From NCBI GenBank assembly GCA_964058845.1, contig CAXKVR010000458.1, positions 1 through 64,000 of the forward strand: DNA of 64,000 bases. The letters run 5' to 3'. Below, piece after piece: positions 35,540 to 47,472 of this stretch. The stretch's first letter is position 1; each line of letters starts with the position of its first letter. Under the pieces are notes generated by a model. That model worked only from the letters and a program-made list of their open reading frames with translations, did no database searches and had not been told where the DNA came from. This stretch comes from Carex sylvatica (lineage: Eukaryota; Streptophyta; Magnoliopsida; Poales; Cyperaceae). Both the position numbers and the translations under genes were made by a program.

Positions 35540-37850
35540 TAGTTCGTAAAAAAACTGACATATCATACACATCTTTTACAGGTTTTTAGAGTTGAGTTTT
35601 TTTTTCACCATTCAATCTCATCAATATTTCTGACGATCTGTAAGAAAATTTACAAATCTAAAATCATGAACGTCTTCTACGCAATTTTCTCTTTCAAATG
35701 AGATCCATGATGACATATTTTCGGGTTGTTCGTCGTGCAAGTATTCATACCTCATTGTGAATATCTTGTCGTGTAAGTATTCATATCTCGTCGAGTAAGT
35801 ATTCATACATTATTGTGCAAGTACTCATACCTTATAATGTAAGTATAAATAGTTAATGTCTGAAGTGTTTGTACCTAACATATTTTATCAATTTTTTTTT
35901 CTATACGACACTCAATGACGTCTGAAAATATTAATACCAAGTATTCATACTTGCACATTGAAGTGTGAATCTTTATGTTATAAAGTATTTCTGAGAAACC
36001 GTCAAACGTGCTACAAGCATTAATTACATAGCGAGGTCACTACCTATATGGGGGGACCACAAATATCGCTCGAAAGTGACAGAAATAGTGACCGCATGTG
36101 AAAAAGTGACAGCTACGAGGACCACAAGCATAAAAAAATATGCGTAACCACCACACAATCACCCTTTTAATAGAAATATTAATATCTAAAATCGTAAATA
36201 TTCATACTTACGAATTGAAATATGAATTGTTATGTTGTAAATTAACATAAATAAGTTAATTTGTTTGGTTCTTGAACATGTTAATAGTTACTGAGAAAAA
36301 TATTCATACTTATAACAAAAATATGAATTTTTACATTGTAAAGTATCTTATTTACGTTGTAGACTATGTGCAAATATTCATACCTCATTGTATAAATATT
36401 CATATTTCATTGAGCAAATATTTATACCTCATTATGCAAGTGTAAATAGTTCATAAGTCAAGTATTTGTACCTAACAGATTCTATGATTTTTTTTATATG
36501 GCACTGCATGATGTCTGAAAGTATTAATATCGAGTATTGCAAATATTCGTGCATCGTCATATAAATATAAATAGTTCATGTATCAAGTATTTGTATCTAA
36601 CTAATTATATCATTTTTATATGACAGTGGATGATGTCTGAAAGTATTAATATCAAGTAGTGCAAGTATTTAAACTTTGTCATGCAAGTGTAAATAGTTCA
36701 TGTATCAAGTGTTTGTATCTCACAAATTTTATCAAAAAAAAAAATTCCATATGGCACTCGATGATTTTAGATAGTATTAATATGAAGTATTGCAAGTATT
36801 CATACCTCGTCGTGAAATTGCGAATAGATTATGTATCAAGTGTTTGTATCTAACATATTCTATCAAAATAAAATTTCTTATGATATTAGATGCGTTTGAA
36901 AGTATTAATATAATAGTCATACTTCATAATGAAAGTGTGAATAGTTTAAGTATAAAGTGTTTGTATTTAATAGATTTTATAAAAAAAAATCTCTTATGGA
37001 GTCGAATGACATTTTAAAGTATTAAAATATTTCAATTACTTATATCTCGTCATGCTTCAATTAATTAATAATTCATAAAATATTGTAAGTATTTATACCT
37101 CGTTAAATATTCAAAGTATTCAATCTTCAACAATAGTAAGCATATATAATTATTTCAATATTCAAAGTATTTATACATCGTTAGAAATTATTTCAAGCAG
37201 TTATAATTGGATATAATTTAAAAAATAGTGATGTGGCTTATATCGTAGCTAGATTGAAAAGATTATACAATTTTATTGCAGCAAATTCTAATAAATCAGA
37301 AACACATCTGTTTCTCTCTGACAAAATAAAGTATAGTAAAAAATATTGATCATTAAAAGTATTGACATATTGAAAATTTTAAATAATTTTTTTGTACTTT
37401 GATTAAATTCAAACTCTTCCTAAAAAAAAAGGAAAAAATAATAATAATCAGCCTTTACAAAGTTTTTTGTACTTGAAATTTGAACTACAGAGAAAAATAA
37501 AAAAGTGACAAATTAGCGATTGGAGGAGAAACCCAAGAAAAATACAGCTCAATTTTGAAAAAAAATTGGATCATCACACACCCATCTTTTACTTGTTTTT
37601 AGAGGTAGTTTTTTCTTCTCTGTTCAATATCGTCATTTATGACAATTTGTGAAATTTTTGTGAATCTAAAACCACTGACATTTTCGATGCAATTTTCTCT
37701 TTTAAATTAGATCCATGATGACATGCTTTCGGGTTGTTCGCCGCGTAAGTATTCATACCGTATTGTGCATATATTCATATATCATCGAGTAAGTATTCAT
37801 ACATCGTAATATAAGTATTCATATCTAAGATGCCAAGTATTTCTAGAAAA
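35540..37850. repeat. AAGTATTCATACCT-rich repeat region
   Basis: The phrase 'aagtattcatacctc' and variants recur throughout, often in runs every 20-30 bp. Between 36440 and 37040 there is a tandem array of about 120 bp: 'gtttgtatctaac' variants fall near 36464, 36585, 36709, 36840 and 36957. A separate block around 'gcaattttctctttcaaatg' occurs at 35585-35735, 37600-37740 and 37900-38000, and again at 56010-56140. Short open frames with repeated peptides come from the repeats. Confidence 0.75.
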
Positions 37851-39369
37851 ATAGACATATCAACTTCTTTTTTTCTCTCTCATCACATACCCATCTTTTA
37901 CATGTTTTTGAATGTGTTTTTTTCTTCGTTTAATCTCGCTCATATTTCTAACGATCTGTGAGGATTTTATGTGAATATAAAATCACGAATGTCTTTTACG
38001 TAAAATCACGAATACTTTTGTTATTTAATGTATTGTTTCGTTGTAAGAAAAATATTAAACATATTACTTTTATTTACATGGCTTGTTCTTTAATTAAATA
38101 ATTGAATTTACCAGAAGATATATTATTATTTTTGAATTCTCATGTTTTATAAAAAATACAATCTAGTTGAAATAATTGCACATTTATTTATTTATTTATT
38201 TTATTAGTAATGTCATTGCATATGTACGAAATAAATGAGTTTTGATGTTCTATTTGTAAAATATAATAAAACTAATTATTATACTAGTATTATTCGTTAT
38301 TCACCTGCTACCGTGTCGTTACCAGATAATTTTAACGAGTAAAGATAGGGTATGATAAGATCAATTATTAATGGGTAAGGATAGGATATGAATAAGGTCA
38401 TTCTTAGTGGGTATGAATATTAAAATTCTTTCACCCTACCCGTATCGTACCCATTGACACTCCTAGTTAACTAATAAGATGGAAATTAAACTTGCTAACG
38501 ACATGTTTAAACTTTGTAGATTACTAAGTTGAAGCACAAGAAATTAATAAGGCACCATCTAATTACACAAATAGTGAATACAATAATAAGTGATATTTTC
38601 AAAACGTGAAAGAAGGATGAAATTAAATACGTGGTTCCTTTCTCAAGAATGAGTCTTGTCAGAATCAGAGTTGTGGTAGTAATAGTTGGCGGAGGTTTTT
38701 TTCTGATAAAAGAATAGTTAATTAGTTAAAAATTAGTTTGTAATAATTAGTTAAAAGTTAGTTAGTGAGATGGAGGATAGATGGGATGAGACAGGGGGGG
38801 GGGGAGGGGGGGAGGGGGGGATCTTTTCCCATTAATATAATCCCTCAAAAGAAGTAAAAAGTAAAAAAAATCTTCTGGATATCTCCACCATGTACAATAA
38901 TAGATATTTCTAGTATAATTTTGATAAAATAACATGTCAGATAAAGAAAAATATATATGATAAAAAAAAAATAGTTAAACAAACAAACAAAATCAATCAA
39001 TATTTTTTTTATTTTTTTTGCCAAGGTGCATTATCATTATCAACCATTATGAGTCATTTATAATTCATTCAACTTTTCCTAAAAAAATAATAATAAATAA
39101 TAATAATTCATTCAACTGAAGTAGCGGAATATCAGTCCATCACATGAATACTGAATATTGTTTCATGAAATAGTTGGTTGAAAAAAAGAACACATAAATT
39201 ATTACTTTATTCATTCCTTCCAAATTCTATTTCAAAATACATTCTAAACAACATTTTTATTATTCCAAATATCTTTGAGTTAGCACTATCTTTTACCATC
39301 AAAGTTAGTACTATTTCCATCTACTATTCCAAATAATAGTTATTCTAGCTCCATCCAAACGTATCCTAA
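37851..39369. other. Intergenic DNA with a partial segmental copy
   Basis: A short copy of the local segmental unit is at about 38825-38910 ('ataatccctcaaaagaagta'). The stretch 38330-38465 ends in 'cccattgacactccta', resembling an hAT end, but no partner end is seen. Otherwise AT-rich, no gene. Confidence 0.45.
38794..38820 (+). repeat. G-run, 27 bp
   Basis: A run of 25 G interrupted by two A, able in principle to form a G-quadruplex on the plus strand. It lies beside a partial segmental copy. Confidence 0.9.
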
Positions 39370-40136
39370 TAGGTCCGAAAATTTAATGCACCGGAATAAC
39401 TTTTCCAATGACCACAATATTGAAGCACTGTAATAGAAGTACAAAATCATAAAGATGAGCAAGGAAAATACATGAAAAAAATCTATAGCCACAAAATTGT
39501 ATCTCTCAGTTGTGGTTTTAGTTGAAGTAGAAAAAGACAGCTATTTTAATTGTGAATGCATTAAATATTGTCTTTAATAACAACGTACAATCAATTTCGC
39601 ATAAAAATAGAAAGTATTTAATAAGAACAAAATTGAAATAAAGGAAAAAGAATTCTCTTAACACTGAAAAATAAAATTTGTACGCTCAAAATAGTTCCTC
39701 CTATAGTAAATAAGTTAAATTAGTTATTTATTTATTTTTTGCATTATAAATTAGTTATTTTCACAAAGGAAATATTTAATTGGTGCTAGAAATTAATGCA
39801 CAAGGAAAAACCTTTTGAATGACCACAATATCCAAGCACTATAATAGAAGTACAAAGTGCCAAAAAAAAGTACAAAATCATAAAAGATAGTAAGTTATTT
39901 TATGCAAGGAAAATACATGAAGAAAAAAAATACAGCCCTAAAAATTTAATTTGAAAGCTATTTTGCTCTAGAGATAGATTTACTTACAAATTTGATTATG
40001 ATTTAATCACTAGAGTAATTATTTGCCATACCATATTTTACTGTATTCCTAAATGAATGCGTTTACATGTCAGTTGTTGACCACACACAAATAATGTACT
40101 TGTGCATGCCATAGTAAAGTGAAGTCCACTGTTACT
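39370..40136. repeat. Local segmental repeat, copies 2 and 3 (first part)
   Basis: Two versions of 'accacaatat..aagcactrtaatagaag' occur, near 39410 and 39826, followed by 'ttttgctctagagataga' at 39961 and 'gtacttgtgcatgcc' near 40098. The unit breaks off at 40136 in 'aagtccactgtta', and its continuation 'gagatcaaagtccactg' resumes near 42495. Confidence 0.72.
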
Positions 40137-40390
40137 CTTTTTCTTTTTCTTTCTTTTTCTTTTTTTTTTGAGGAAAAGCCCTGGAGCGTGATTATATTAA
40201 GGAGTTCATAAACTTCATATTACAAAAATTCCTACCAGTAAAGTGAAAAACAGTAATGGAAATTCAGAATAAAAAAACTACATGGGACGATGCTTGTGCT
40301 ATTTCAGCCAAACCATAGAAATCACCCCTCTTACTAAACGGGAAAACGATATTGCTACATTGATAGGGAGAGCCTAATCTTTCTCAAAAC

Positions 40391-41158
40391 CAATATTATC
40401 AGAATCGGACCGGACATCGACTCGGTAAAGCTTTGGGTCAATGATTTACTGGTTGGACCCGTGAGTCAACTGGTTCAATTGCTGATTTTTTTATACAGTT
40501 GTATCACTTAAGATCATGCCGACTTATTACTTAAGATCATGCCGACTTATTACTTAAGATCATGCTTACTTCAGTACTAGTCATCATAAACTCAGTTATA
40601 TCATAAAATAGAAGAGAAAATTAGTATAACCATTTTATCAAACACCTAAGGGGCATTCACTATTCATAAATGTAAATCAAATATTAGCTTTCAGCTGCCA
40701 TTGTCAGTTTGTCACCTTGGTCTCTCAAATCATTCTATAACAAACTCAAATATTTAAGATTTTGGATAGCAGCCAACAATGAGGCCACCACTTATGCAGC
40801 TAAATATACCGCGAAACACTCCTCTAAAGGCCTAAAGCCTCAAGGGCAAGCAAGAAGCTGATCCTCAACACTTCTACAGCTACCTCTTCAGGTCGCCTAC
40901 CACACGAAATCTGGCAAGATAATATCTAAAAGCTGATTTTTAATTGACTCAAGAAAGGGCCTCGCTAAATGCGCCGCTACAGTCTAAAAACCGGCTTTGT
41001 TTTACTAAATGGGTCGCTGGGTTTTCTTCAAAACCGGTCAATTATCCGGTTTTGATCGGTTCCTCTGCATATCCGATCTTGTCACTGAACCAACTTGGAA
41101 TGATCTCCGGATCCGGTTTTTTATGACTGGACCGGACGGTCCGGTTTTAATAACAGTG
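40391..41158. mobile_element. Non-autonomous hAT element (768 bp)
   Basis: Perfect 8-bp direct repeats CTCAAAAC flank it (40383-40390 and 41159-41166). Inverted ends read CAATATTATCAGAATCGGAC on the left and CACTGTTATTAAAACCGGAC inward from the right. Subterminal 'ccggttttg' and 'ggaccgg' motifs recur. A 26-bp-scale repeat around 'taagatcatgccgactta' occurs three times near 40510-40570. No transposase. Confidence 0.87.
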
Positions 41159-41387
41159 CTCAAAACTAAAAAAGTTCTGATCCAGAGAGTCCCTATCCCC
41201 TCAGGTACCGGAGGTGCAATTGAAAACAATGGACGGCCCATATCAAACTCAATCCGGTGCATGTTGAGACTGTAGGGATCTGCTTTGAGATTCGAGCCAA
41301 GTGAAATAAATCCGGTACGTACCTGGGGTGATGCGGATTCTGATTGAGAACAGTGTCGACCATGCGGTTTGTTTCTTCTATATATTT

Positions 41388-42460
41388 TAGAGGGTTGCTC
41401 TCGGGTAGGGGCCGGGCGGACCGGGTATATCCGGGGTCGGGCACGGGTAGGGGTCGGATACGGGTATCACGGGTATACGGGTACCACGGGCAGGGTATCA
41501 CGGGTTTTTTTTTTTAAACCGTGTCCTGCCCGTCTTATACCCGTGCCCGTTGTATCCTTGAGGGGCAGGGTAGTCCGGGTAGGAGGGCCGGATGGTCTGG
41601 GTAGGAGCCGATCCGGTCTGATTTTTTTTTTTGTCTGTTTTTTTTTCTATTTTTTTTACGGTGTTGTACGAATATTATTACGTGTTTATAATTTGACTTT
41701 TAAAATCAGAATAGTTCAATATCAAATAGTGTATATAAATAAATAAAATTTGTAACTTATATATAAAAATTATTCATGCGAAAATTTGTATATTTATTCA
41801 GCTAAGTACAAATGTATTTATTTATTTCTTTACACGAGTCATTTTATTTTATTTTCAAATTCTCATTCTAATTATATAGTTTTATAATTTATTTATATTT
41901 AGAAATTTTTAGTTTACATTTTAAATTAATACTATATTTTCTAAACATTCATTTTAAATTGATAATATATTTTCTAAACGTTCATTTAATTTTAATAGGT
42001 TAAATAAAATATAAATCAAAAATATAATTAAATCAGAAACTTTAAAACATGTATAATATATGTATATATATATTTATTTTTTTACATTGAACATATACAT
42101 ATACATATACATATATATATATATATTTATTTGTTTATATATGGAACATATTTATTAAAAAAAAATTATATATGGAGAATTGGAGGGAAATTTGATTTGA
42201 ATTTTGAATTTTAAAAAAAAAAAGTACACGGGTATACGGGCACGGGCATACGGTTACGGGCATATCACACGGGCACGAGTAAACCAGTCCGGGTATGGTC
42301 GGATTTTTTCTCGAAAAGACGTACTCTGTCCATTTTATCCCCCTACCCGTGTACCTGTTTACCCAATCTATATCCAAGCTCAGATACAGATATCCCGATT
42401 AGCGGGCACGGACGGTCCGAACACAGGCAGCCTCACCACCCGGATGTTAGCAATCCTCTG
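41388..42460. mobile_element. Deletion derivative of the 8-kb hAT family
   Basis: Ends read TAGAGGGTTGCTCTCGGGTA on the left and CAGAGGATTGCTAACATCC inward from the right. The stretch 41655-42045 is nearly identical to 14369-14700 of the large hAT element ('acggtgttgtacgaatat', 'gttcaatatcaaatagtgta'). The 'cgggtacggg' clusters at both ends are shared too. I see no clean 8-bp duplication, so the insertion may be old or an end may be off by a base. Confidence 0.75.
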
Positions 42461-42477
42461 TATTTCACTCAGCGACC

Positions 42478-42877
42478 CCTGAAAAGATCGTTGAGAGATC
42501 AAAGTCCACTGTAGCTGGTTAGGAATAGCAGTACTAAAGAAGAGATGCTAAACAAGCCGGGTCTTGTGGCCTTGTGGGTATTTTAACATCATCATCTCTT
42601 GTTGTCTTTGCACACAACAAATATAATCCCTCAAAAAAAGTAAAAAGTAAAAAGATATTCTGCAGTTCCCCACCATGTTCATTGACATTGACATTGCAAC
42701 ATATGGGTCCCACTGCCAGCCCCAAAATTATTATTGTCCCTGCATGACATAGTATGTCAGATGAAGACGTCACAGAGGGATCTAGAATAGTTTATAACAC
42801 CTGGACACAAATTACCGGAGGAAGATAAATCACAGAGAAGAGTCGAAGGCCATCCCAGGACTCGCGCCAATATATGA
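42478..42877. repeat. Local segmental repeat, copy 3 (second part)
   Basis: Resumes the unit broken at 40136 and runs through 'aagccgggtcttgtgg', 'ttctgcagttccccaccatg' and 'gactcgcgccaatatatga', where a Mutator-like element is inserted. It parallels 46310-46670 over about 370 bp. Confidence 0.75.
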
Positions 42878-45509
42878 CCGAATTTTTTATAAATGTCCAA
42901 AAAAATTAATAAATTAGAATCTACCCTATTTTTTATAAAAATTCGATTTCTTCTCAGTCTGATTAACCAATAACCGGAAATATTAATTCTTTCCGGTTAA
43001 CCACATCCCGGACTATTTGAAATTTACCAGTTAACGGATACCCGGAAATTATTGATTTGTCCGGTTATTGGTTAACCGGACCCTTGATCCGGTTAACGGT
43101 GCACCGGAAAGAGGATATTTTAAGCACCCGTGACCCTTCGCGTTTTATTTTCGTTTTCGTTTTTCTGCGTTCGGTCGGCGAGGGAGAAACAGAGAGAGCG
43201 AGAGAGAGCGACGGGTAGAAAAAAGAAAGAAGCGCGCGAGAGGAAGGAAGGGAGAAAAGGTGAAGTTTTGGCAGAGAGCACATCAGGTTTTTTTTTTTTT
43301 TTTACATAATATTTAAATAGTTTAGAATATTGATTAGATTATTTTTAATTATTTAGAGTATTGTTTAGTTTATTTTGAAATATTTGGAATATTGTTTAGA
43401 TTATTTAGAATATTGTTTAGAATTATTTGGAATATTGTTTAGATTATTTAGAATATTGTTTAGAATTGTTTGGAATATTGTTTAGATTGTTTAGAATTAT
43501 TTAAAATATTTTTTAGATTATTTAGAATTATTTGCATTATTATTTAGATTGTTTAGAATTATTTGGAATATTGTTTAGATTGTTTAGAATTATTTAGAGT
43601 ATTGTTTAGTTTATTTTGAAATATTTGGAATATTGTTTAGATTATTTAGAATATTGTTTAGAATTATTTGGAATATTGTTTAGATTATTTAGAATATTGT
43701 TTAGAATTGTTTGGAATATTGTTTAGATTGTTTAGAATTATTTGAAATATTTTTTAGATTATTTGGAATATTGTTTAGATTATTTAGAATATTGTTTAGA
43801 ATTATTTGGAATTATTTGCATTATTATTTAGATTGTTTAGAATTATTTGGAATATTATTTAGATTGTTTAGAATTTATAATATTGCTTAGATTATTCGTT
43901 TAACAATTGAGAATAATTTAGATTATTTGTTTAGAATATTGTCGAAATAATTATGATTATTTTGAAATAGTTTAGATTAGTTTAGACTATTTTAGAAAAT
44001 TTTAAAATAGTGACCGAATAATTTAGAAAGTTGCAAAATATTGTAGAATAATTTAGAAAAGTTCCAAAATAGTTTCAAAATAATGTAGAATAATTTAGGA
44101 AGTTCCAAAATAGTATAAAATAATTTAAAAATATGTAAAGTGGTGCCCGAATAATTTAGAAAGTTTCAAAGTAGTTTACAATAATTTAGAAAAAATTTAA
44201 AATGATTTAGAGTAATTTGTAAAATATTAAAATGGTGAAAAATAATTTAGAAAGTTCCAAAACAGTGTAGAATAATTTAAAAAATTTTAAAATAGTGGCT
44301 GAATAATTTAGAAAGTTTCAAAATAGTCTAGAATAATTTAGTAAAGTTCCAACACGGTATAGACAAATTTAGAAAATTTTAAAATAGAATAGTTTCAAAA
44401 CCACACCTGGATAAAAAATAATAAACTACTATTTATAACAAATTAAATAATAAGTAACATAATTTCTAAAACTAAATAATTTACAAATTAATAAAAAATG
44501 ACCTTTTTTCTTTTTTCTCTTCCTTTATCTTTGCCTGAGTGTCTTCCTTTCTCTCCGTCTGAGTGTGATCGTGTGCTTCGTATCTATAATTAAAAAAATA
44601 ATAATTAACATAATTTCAAAAAAAATCTTGATAGCCAAAAAAGATAGATAGTTAGAAGAAAATATATGGATAGCTAATAATTTACTTATTTATTTTTGTA
44701 TGAATGATAAAGTACGAAGAAGGAGTAATTTTTATGATGTTTTAAAAAAAAAAATTATATGTAAAGACAAATTTAATAATTAAATCTTTAGGTATAATTT
44801 AGTACGGTAGAGAACAAATCATATCATATATACTAAAGGTATATGTAAAAATTTATTCACTAAAAAAATACAAATTTAAGTAAAAGTCATTGAAAATAAT
44901 TTGTCATTTTTGAAAAATATAGCTACAAAAATTAGTACAAATTAATTAAAAATTTATTCCCTAAAAAAATTATAAATTTAAGTACAAGTTATTGAAAAAA
45001 ATGTGATATTTTTGGAAAAATACAGCTACAAAAATTAGTACAAACTAATTAAAATATTTCAATACATGAAAAATCTAGTTACAGAAATATTTTAAACATT
45101 AACAACTTACATAATTTCATTAATAAAAAAAAACATACTTTTTTTTTCGTAGAGGTCTGAAGATAGCACGTCTGGTAAACTGAAATCTGCGGAGAGGTCT
45201 GAAGATAGCACGTCAGGTAAACTAAAATCTGCGGGTTATATAACCGAGTCAACCAATAACCGGATAAATGCCACATTTCCGGTGGATTGTTAACCGGACC
45301 CAGTCTGGTTAACCACTAACCGGAAAAGTTATAACTGTCCGGTTAACCATTAACCGGTTATTTTCAAAAGATCCGGGAAACGGTAAGCCGGAAATGTATC
45401 AATTTTCCAATTAGTGGTTAATCGGACTGGATAGAAATCAAATTTTTATAAAAAATAGGGGTAGATTCCATAATTTATTAAATTTTTTGGACATTTATAA
45501 AAAATTCGG
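42878..45509. mobile_element. Mutator-like element with 9-bp duplication (2632 bp)
   Basis: Perfect 9-bp direct repeats AATATATGA (42869-42877 and 45510-45518). Inverted ends of more than 200 bp, both starting CCGAATTTTTTATAAATGTC read inward, with many 'ggttaaccgg' motifs behind them. The interior has a GA-rich leader-like piece (43130-43280, possibly a captured 5' UTR) and AT-rich tandem repeats. No transposase is seen; short open frames at 43065-43283 and 45079-45276 have no recognisable domain. Confidence 0.87.
43310..44400. repeat. AT-rich tandem arrays inside the Mutator-like element
   Basis: From 43310 to 43900 'gaatattgtttagattattt' repeats, with a longer unit of about 240 bp duplicated (the stretch from 43352 recurs from 43592). 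From 43940 to 44400 a different unit around 'aataatttagaaagtt' repeats every 35-50 bp. Confidence 0.82.
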
Positions 45510-45518
45510 AATATATGA

Positions 45519-46050
45519 ATAAGGGAAATTTCATGTATGTCACTCAAAAACCTCAAAAATTGTTACTTTTCCCTCTAAATCTTATAATATCGTATTTACT
45601 CCTAAAAAAAAACTATTTGTCTCACAAACTGTAAAGCTAATTATTTGTTCTCTAAAATTGACTAATTAAAAGATAACATTTTATTTTATACATCGTACAT
45701 ATTTTCTAGTAGAAAAAATAATAAATTTGATAAATTTATAAGTTTTTGAATTAAAAGAGTAAATAAGATATAAAGATAATTAAAATAACTTATGTCTTTC
45801 ATGCCTCATTGTACATCATATCTTTTATTTATGTTTTAAAGTATGCACAGTCAATCTAAACCATTCAACATAGTTTGTATATTGAAATGTGCTTAGAGAC
45901 ACAATTTTATGTTTTAGATAGTTACAAAATTATGTTTCTAAACCATAGTAAAACAATTAATTTTTACCTACCTAAAAAAAATTAAAAAACATATAAACTT
46001 TGATCTACAAGGATATTAAAATATGAAAATCATATTAAGTAATTCAAATT
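45519..46050. mobile_element. MITE-like sequence, first copy
   Basis: Starts 'agggaaatttcatgtatgtc' and tracks the element at 46674-47083 for about 150 bp before diverging. The other end is not clear. Confidence 0.4.
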
Positions 46051-46059
46051 GATTGTTTC

Positions 46060-46680
46060 AACATTAAAAATAAATATGAAGCCTATTTTGCTTTAGAGAT
46101 AATTTTACTTACTAATTTGATTATAATTTAATCACTTGAATAATAAATTAACATACCATATTTTATTATATTACTAAATACCAATGTTTAAAATAAAAAA
46201 TAAAAAATATTTTTTGGAAAAACAAAAAATGAATGCCTTTACATGTGACCACACATATTATGTACTTGTGCATGCCACAATAAACTAAGGTCCACTCTTA
46301 CCTTGATTTCAGAGATCAAAGTCCACTGTAGCAGGATACGTACAGTGGTACTTAAGAGAGATGCAAAAATAAGCCGGGTCTGGTGGGCCTTGTGTGCATT
46401 TTAACATCATCTCTTGGTCTCTTTTCACACAAAGACAAACATAACTCCTCAAAACAAAGTAGAGAAAGTAAAAAGATCTTCTGCAGCTCTCCACCATGTG
46501 CATTGACAGCCAGCCTCCAAGATGTTATTCTCTACAATGCTTGACATAGTATATCAGATGAAACCGCTACAGAGGATCAAGGATAGGTTATAACAGCTGG
46601 ACTTGAATTACCGGATGAATAAAAATGACAGAGATGAGTAGAACACCTCAAGACTCGCGCCAATATATAAATAAGGGAAA
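46060..46680. repeat. Local segmental repeat, copy 4
   Basis: The most complete copy, running without interruption from 'agcctattttgctttagag' through 'cacacatattatgtacttgt' to 'gactcgcgccaatatata'. It ends about 800 bp upstream of the armadillo gene. Confidence 0.75.
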
Positions 46681-47083
46681 TTTCATGTATGTCCCTCGAA
46701 AACCTCAAAATTAATTATTGTTCCCCCAAAATATCTTAATATCACATGTACTCCTAAAAAATAAACTATTTGTCGCACAAACCGTGAAATTAATAATTTA
46801 TTTTCAGAAATTAACTAATTAAAACACAAAATAGTTTTTCATAAAATAATTTTAGATAATTAAGGAATCACAAAATATATAAAGTTTTACTTTTAAATAT
46901 ATTTTAATATAAAAATCATATTAATTGATAAAATTATGATATTAAAAATAGAGATAAAAAATATGAGCCACGATAAGACATAAAAGAGCTGAGCCATTTG
47001 AACTCTCTACGTATAATATATTAATGTTAAAGAAATTATACCTAAATTCGAGGTTTTTGGAGGATATAGATGAAATTTTCCCT
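46674..47083. mobile_element. MITE with GGGAAATTTCAT ends (410 bp)
   Basis: Left end 'agggaaatttcatgtatgtc' and right end, read inward, 'agggaaaatttcatctatat' are inverted copies, each followed by 'aaaacctc' or 'aaacctcg'. The target duplication is not clear from the flanks. Confidence 0.6.
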
Positions 47084-47164
47084 ATTAAGAAAATAATGAC
47101 AGTGACGAGTGTATCAGTTCACTAAAATCCAAAATATACGACCGAGACTTCTCTGACTTCATAT

Positions 47165-47320
47165 CACTAAGATAACAGAAAATTACTGTTTAGATCTACA
47201 CTGTCCAATCAGAACACGCACGAATATTGAAGTATTCCTTGCATTCCAACCAGGACTGGAATGGTCCAAGTTTTAATCAGACGGTCCAGATCTAAACAGA
47301 AATATTCTGGTATTTCAGTG
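47165..47320. mobile_element. Small inverted-repeat MITE in the armadillo gene promoter
   Basis: Left end 'cactaagataacagaaaatt' and right end, read inward, 'cactgaaataccagaatatt' form inverted repeats of about 45 bp, both continuing into 'ctgtttagatct'. Ends beginning CACT suggest an hAT-type MITE, but the flanking 8 bp do not match. It ends two bases before the TATA-like box. Confidence 0.6.
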
Positions 47321-47322
47321 GA

Positions 47323-47330
47323 TATATATG
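47323..47330 (+). promoter_or_regulatory. Putative TATA box of the armadillo gene
   Basis: 'tatatatg' lies 143 bp ahead of the ATG. A CT-rich leader (47340-47430) follows, as expected for a plant 5' UTR. Confidence 0.5.
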
Positions 47331-47472
47331 GCCTGGACTTCTTTTCCTCTCCAAGCTCCCCCCACTAGCAACCACGTTCTCACCATTCCTTTCTTCATTC
47401 CCTCTCTCTTTCTCTTTCTGTCTCTACTTTCGAGATCATCTTCTCCGATGTGACGCTTCCTAGTAATCAAGA

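Larger units (their letters stand above)
40140..42478 (-). mobile_element. LINE-like insertion splitting a segmental copy
   Basis: The plus strand begins with a T-rich tract (40138-40170), then 'gtgattatattaaggagttc', which resembles the reverse complement of a plant LINE 3' end. The inserted DNA breaks the segmental unit between about 40136 and 42490. After removing the two hAT elements it hosts, some 500 bp remain. No reverse transcriptase domain is recognisable, so this is an inference from the T-tract and the interruption. Confidence 0.4.

Noticed and set aside
38330..38465. Full hAT element suggested by 'cccattgacactccta'
   Set aside because: Only one possible end is visible; no inverted partner and no flanking repeat.
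41380..42468. 8-bp duplication around the hAT derivative
   Set aside because: The best registers (ATATATTT or TATATTTT against TATTTCAC) match at only about half the positions, so no duplication is claimed.
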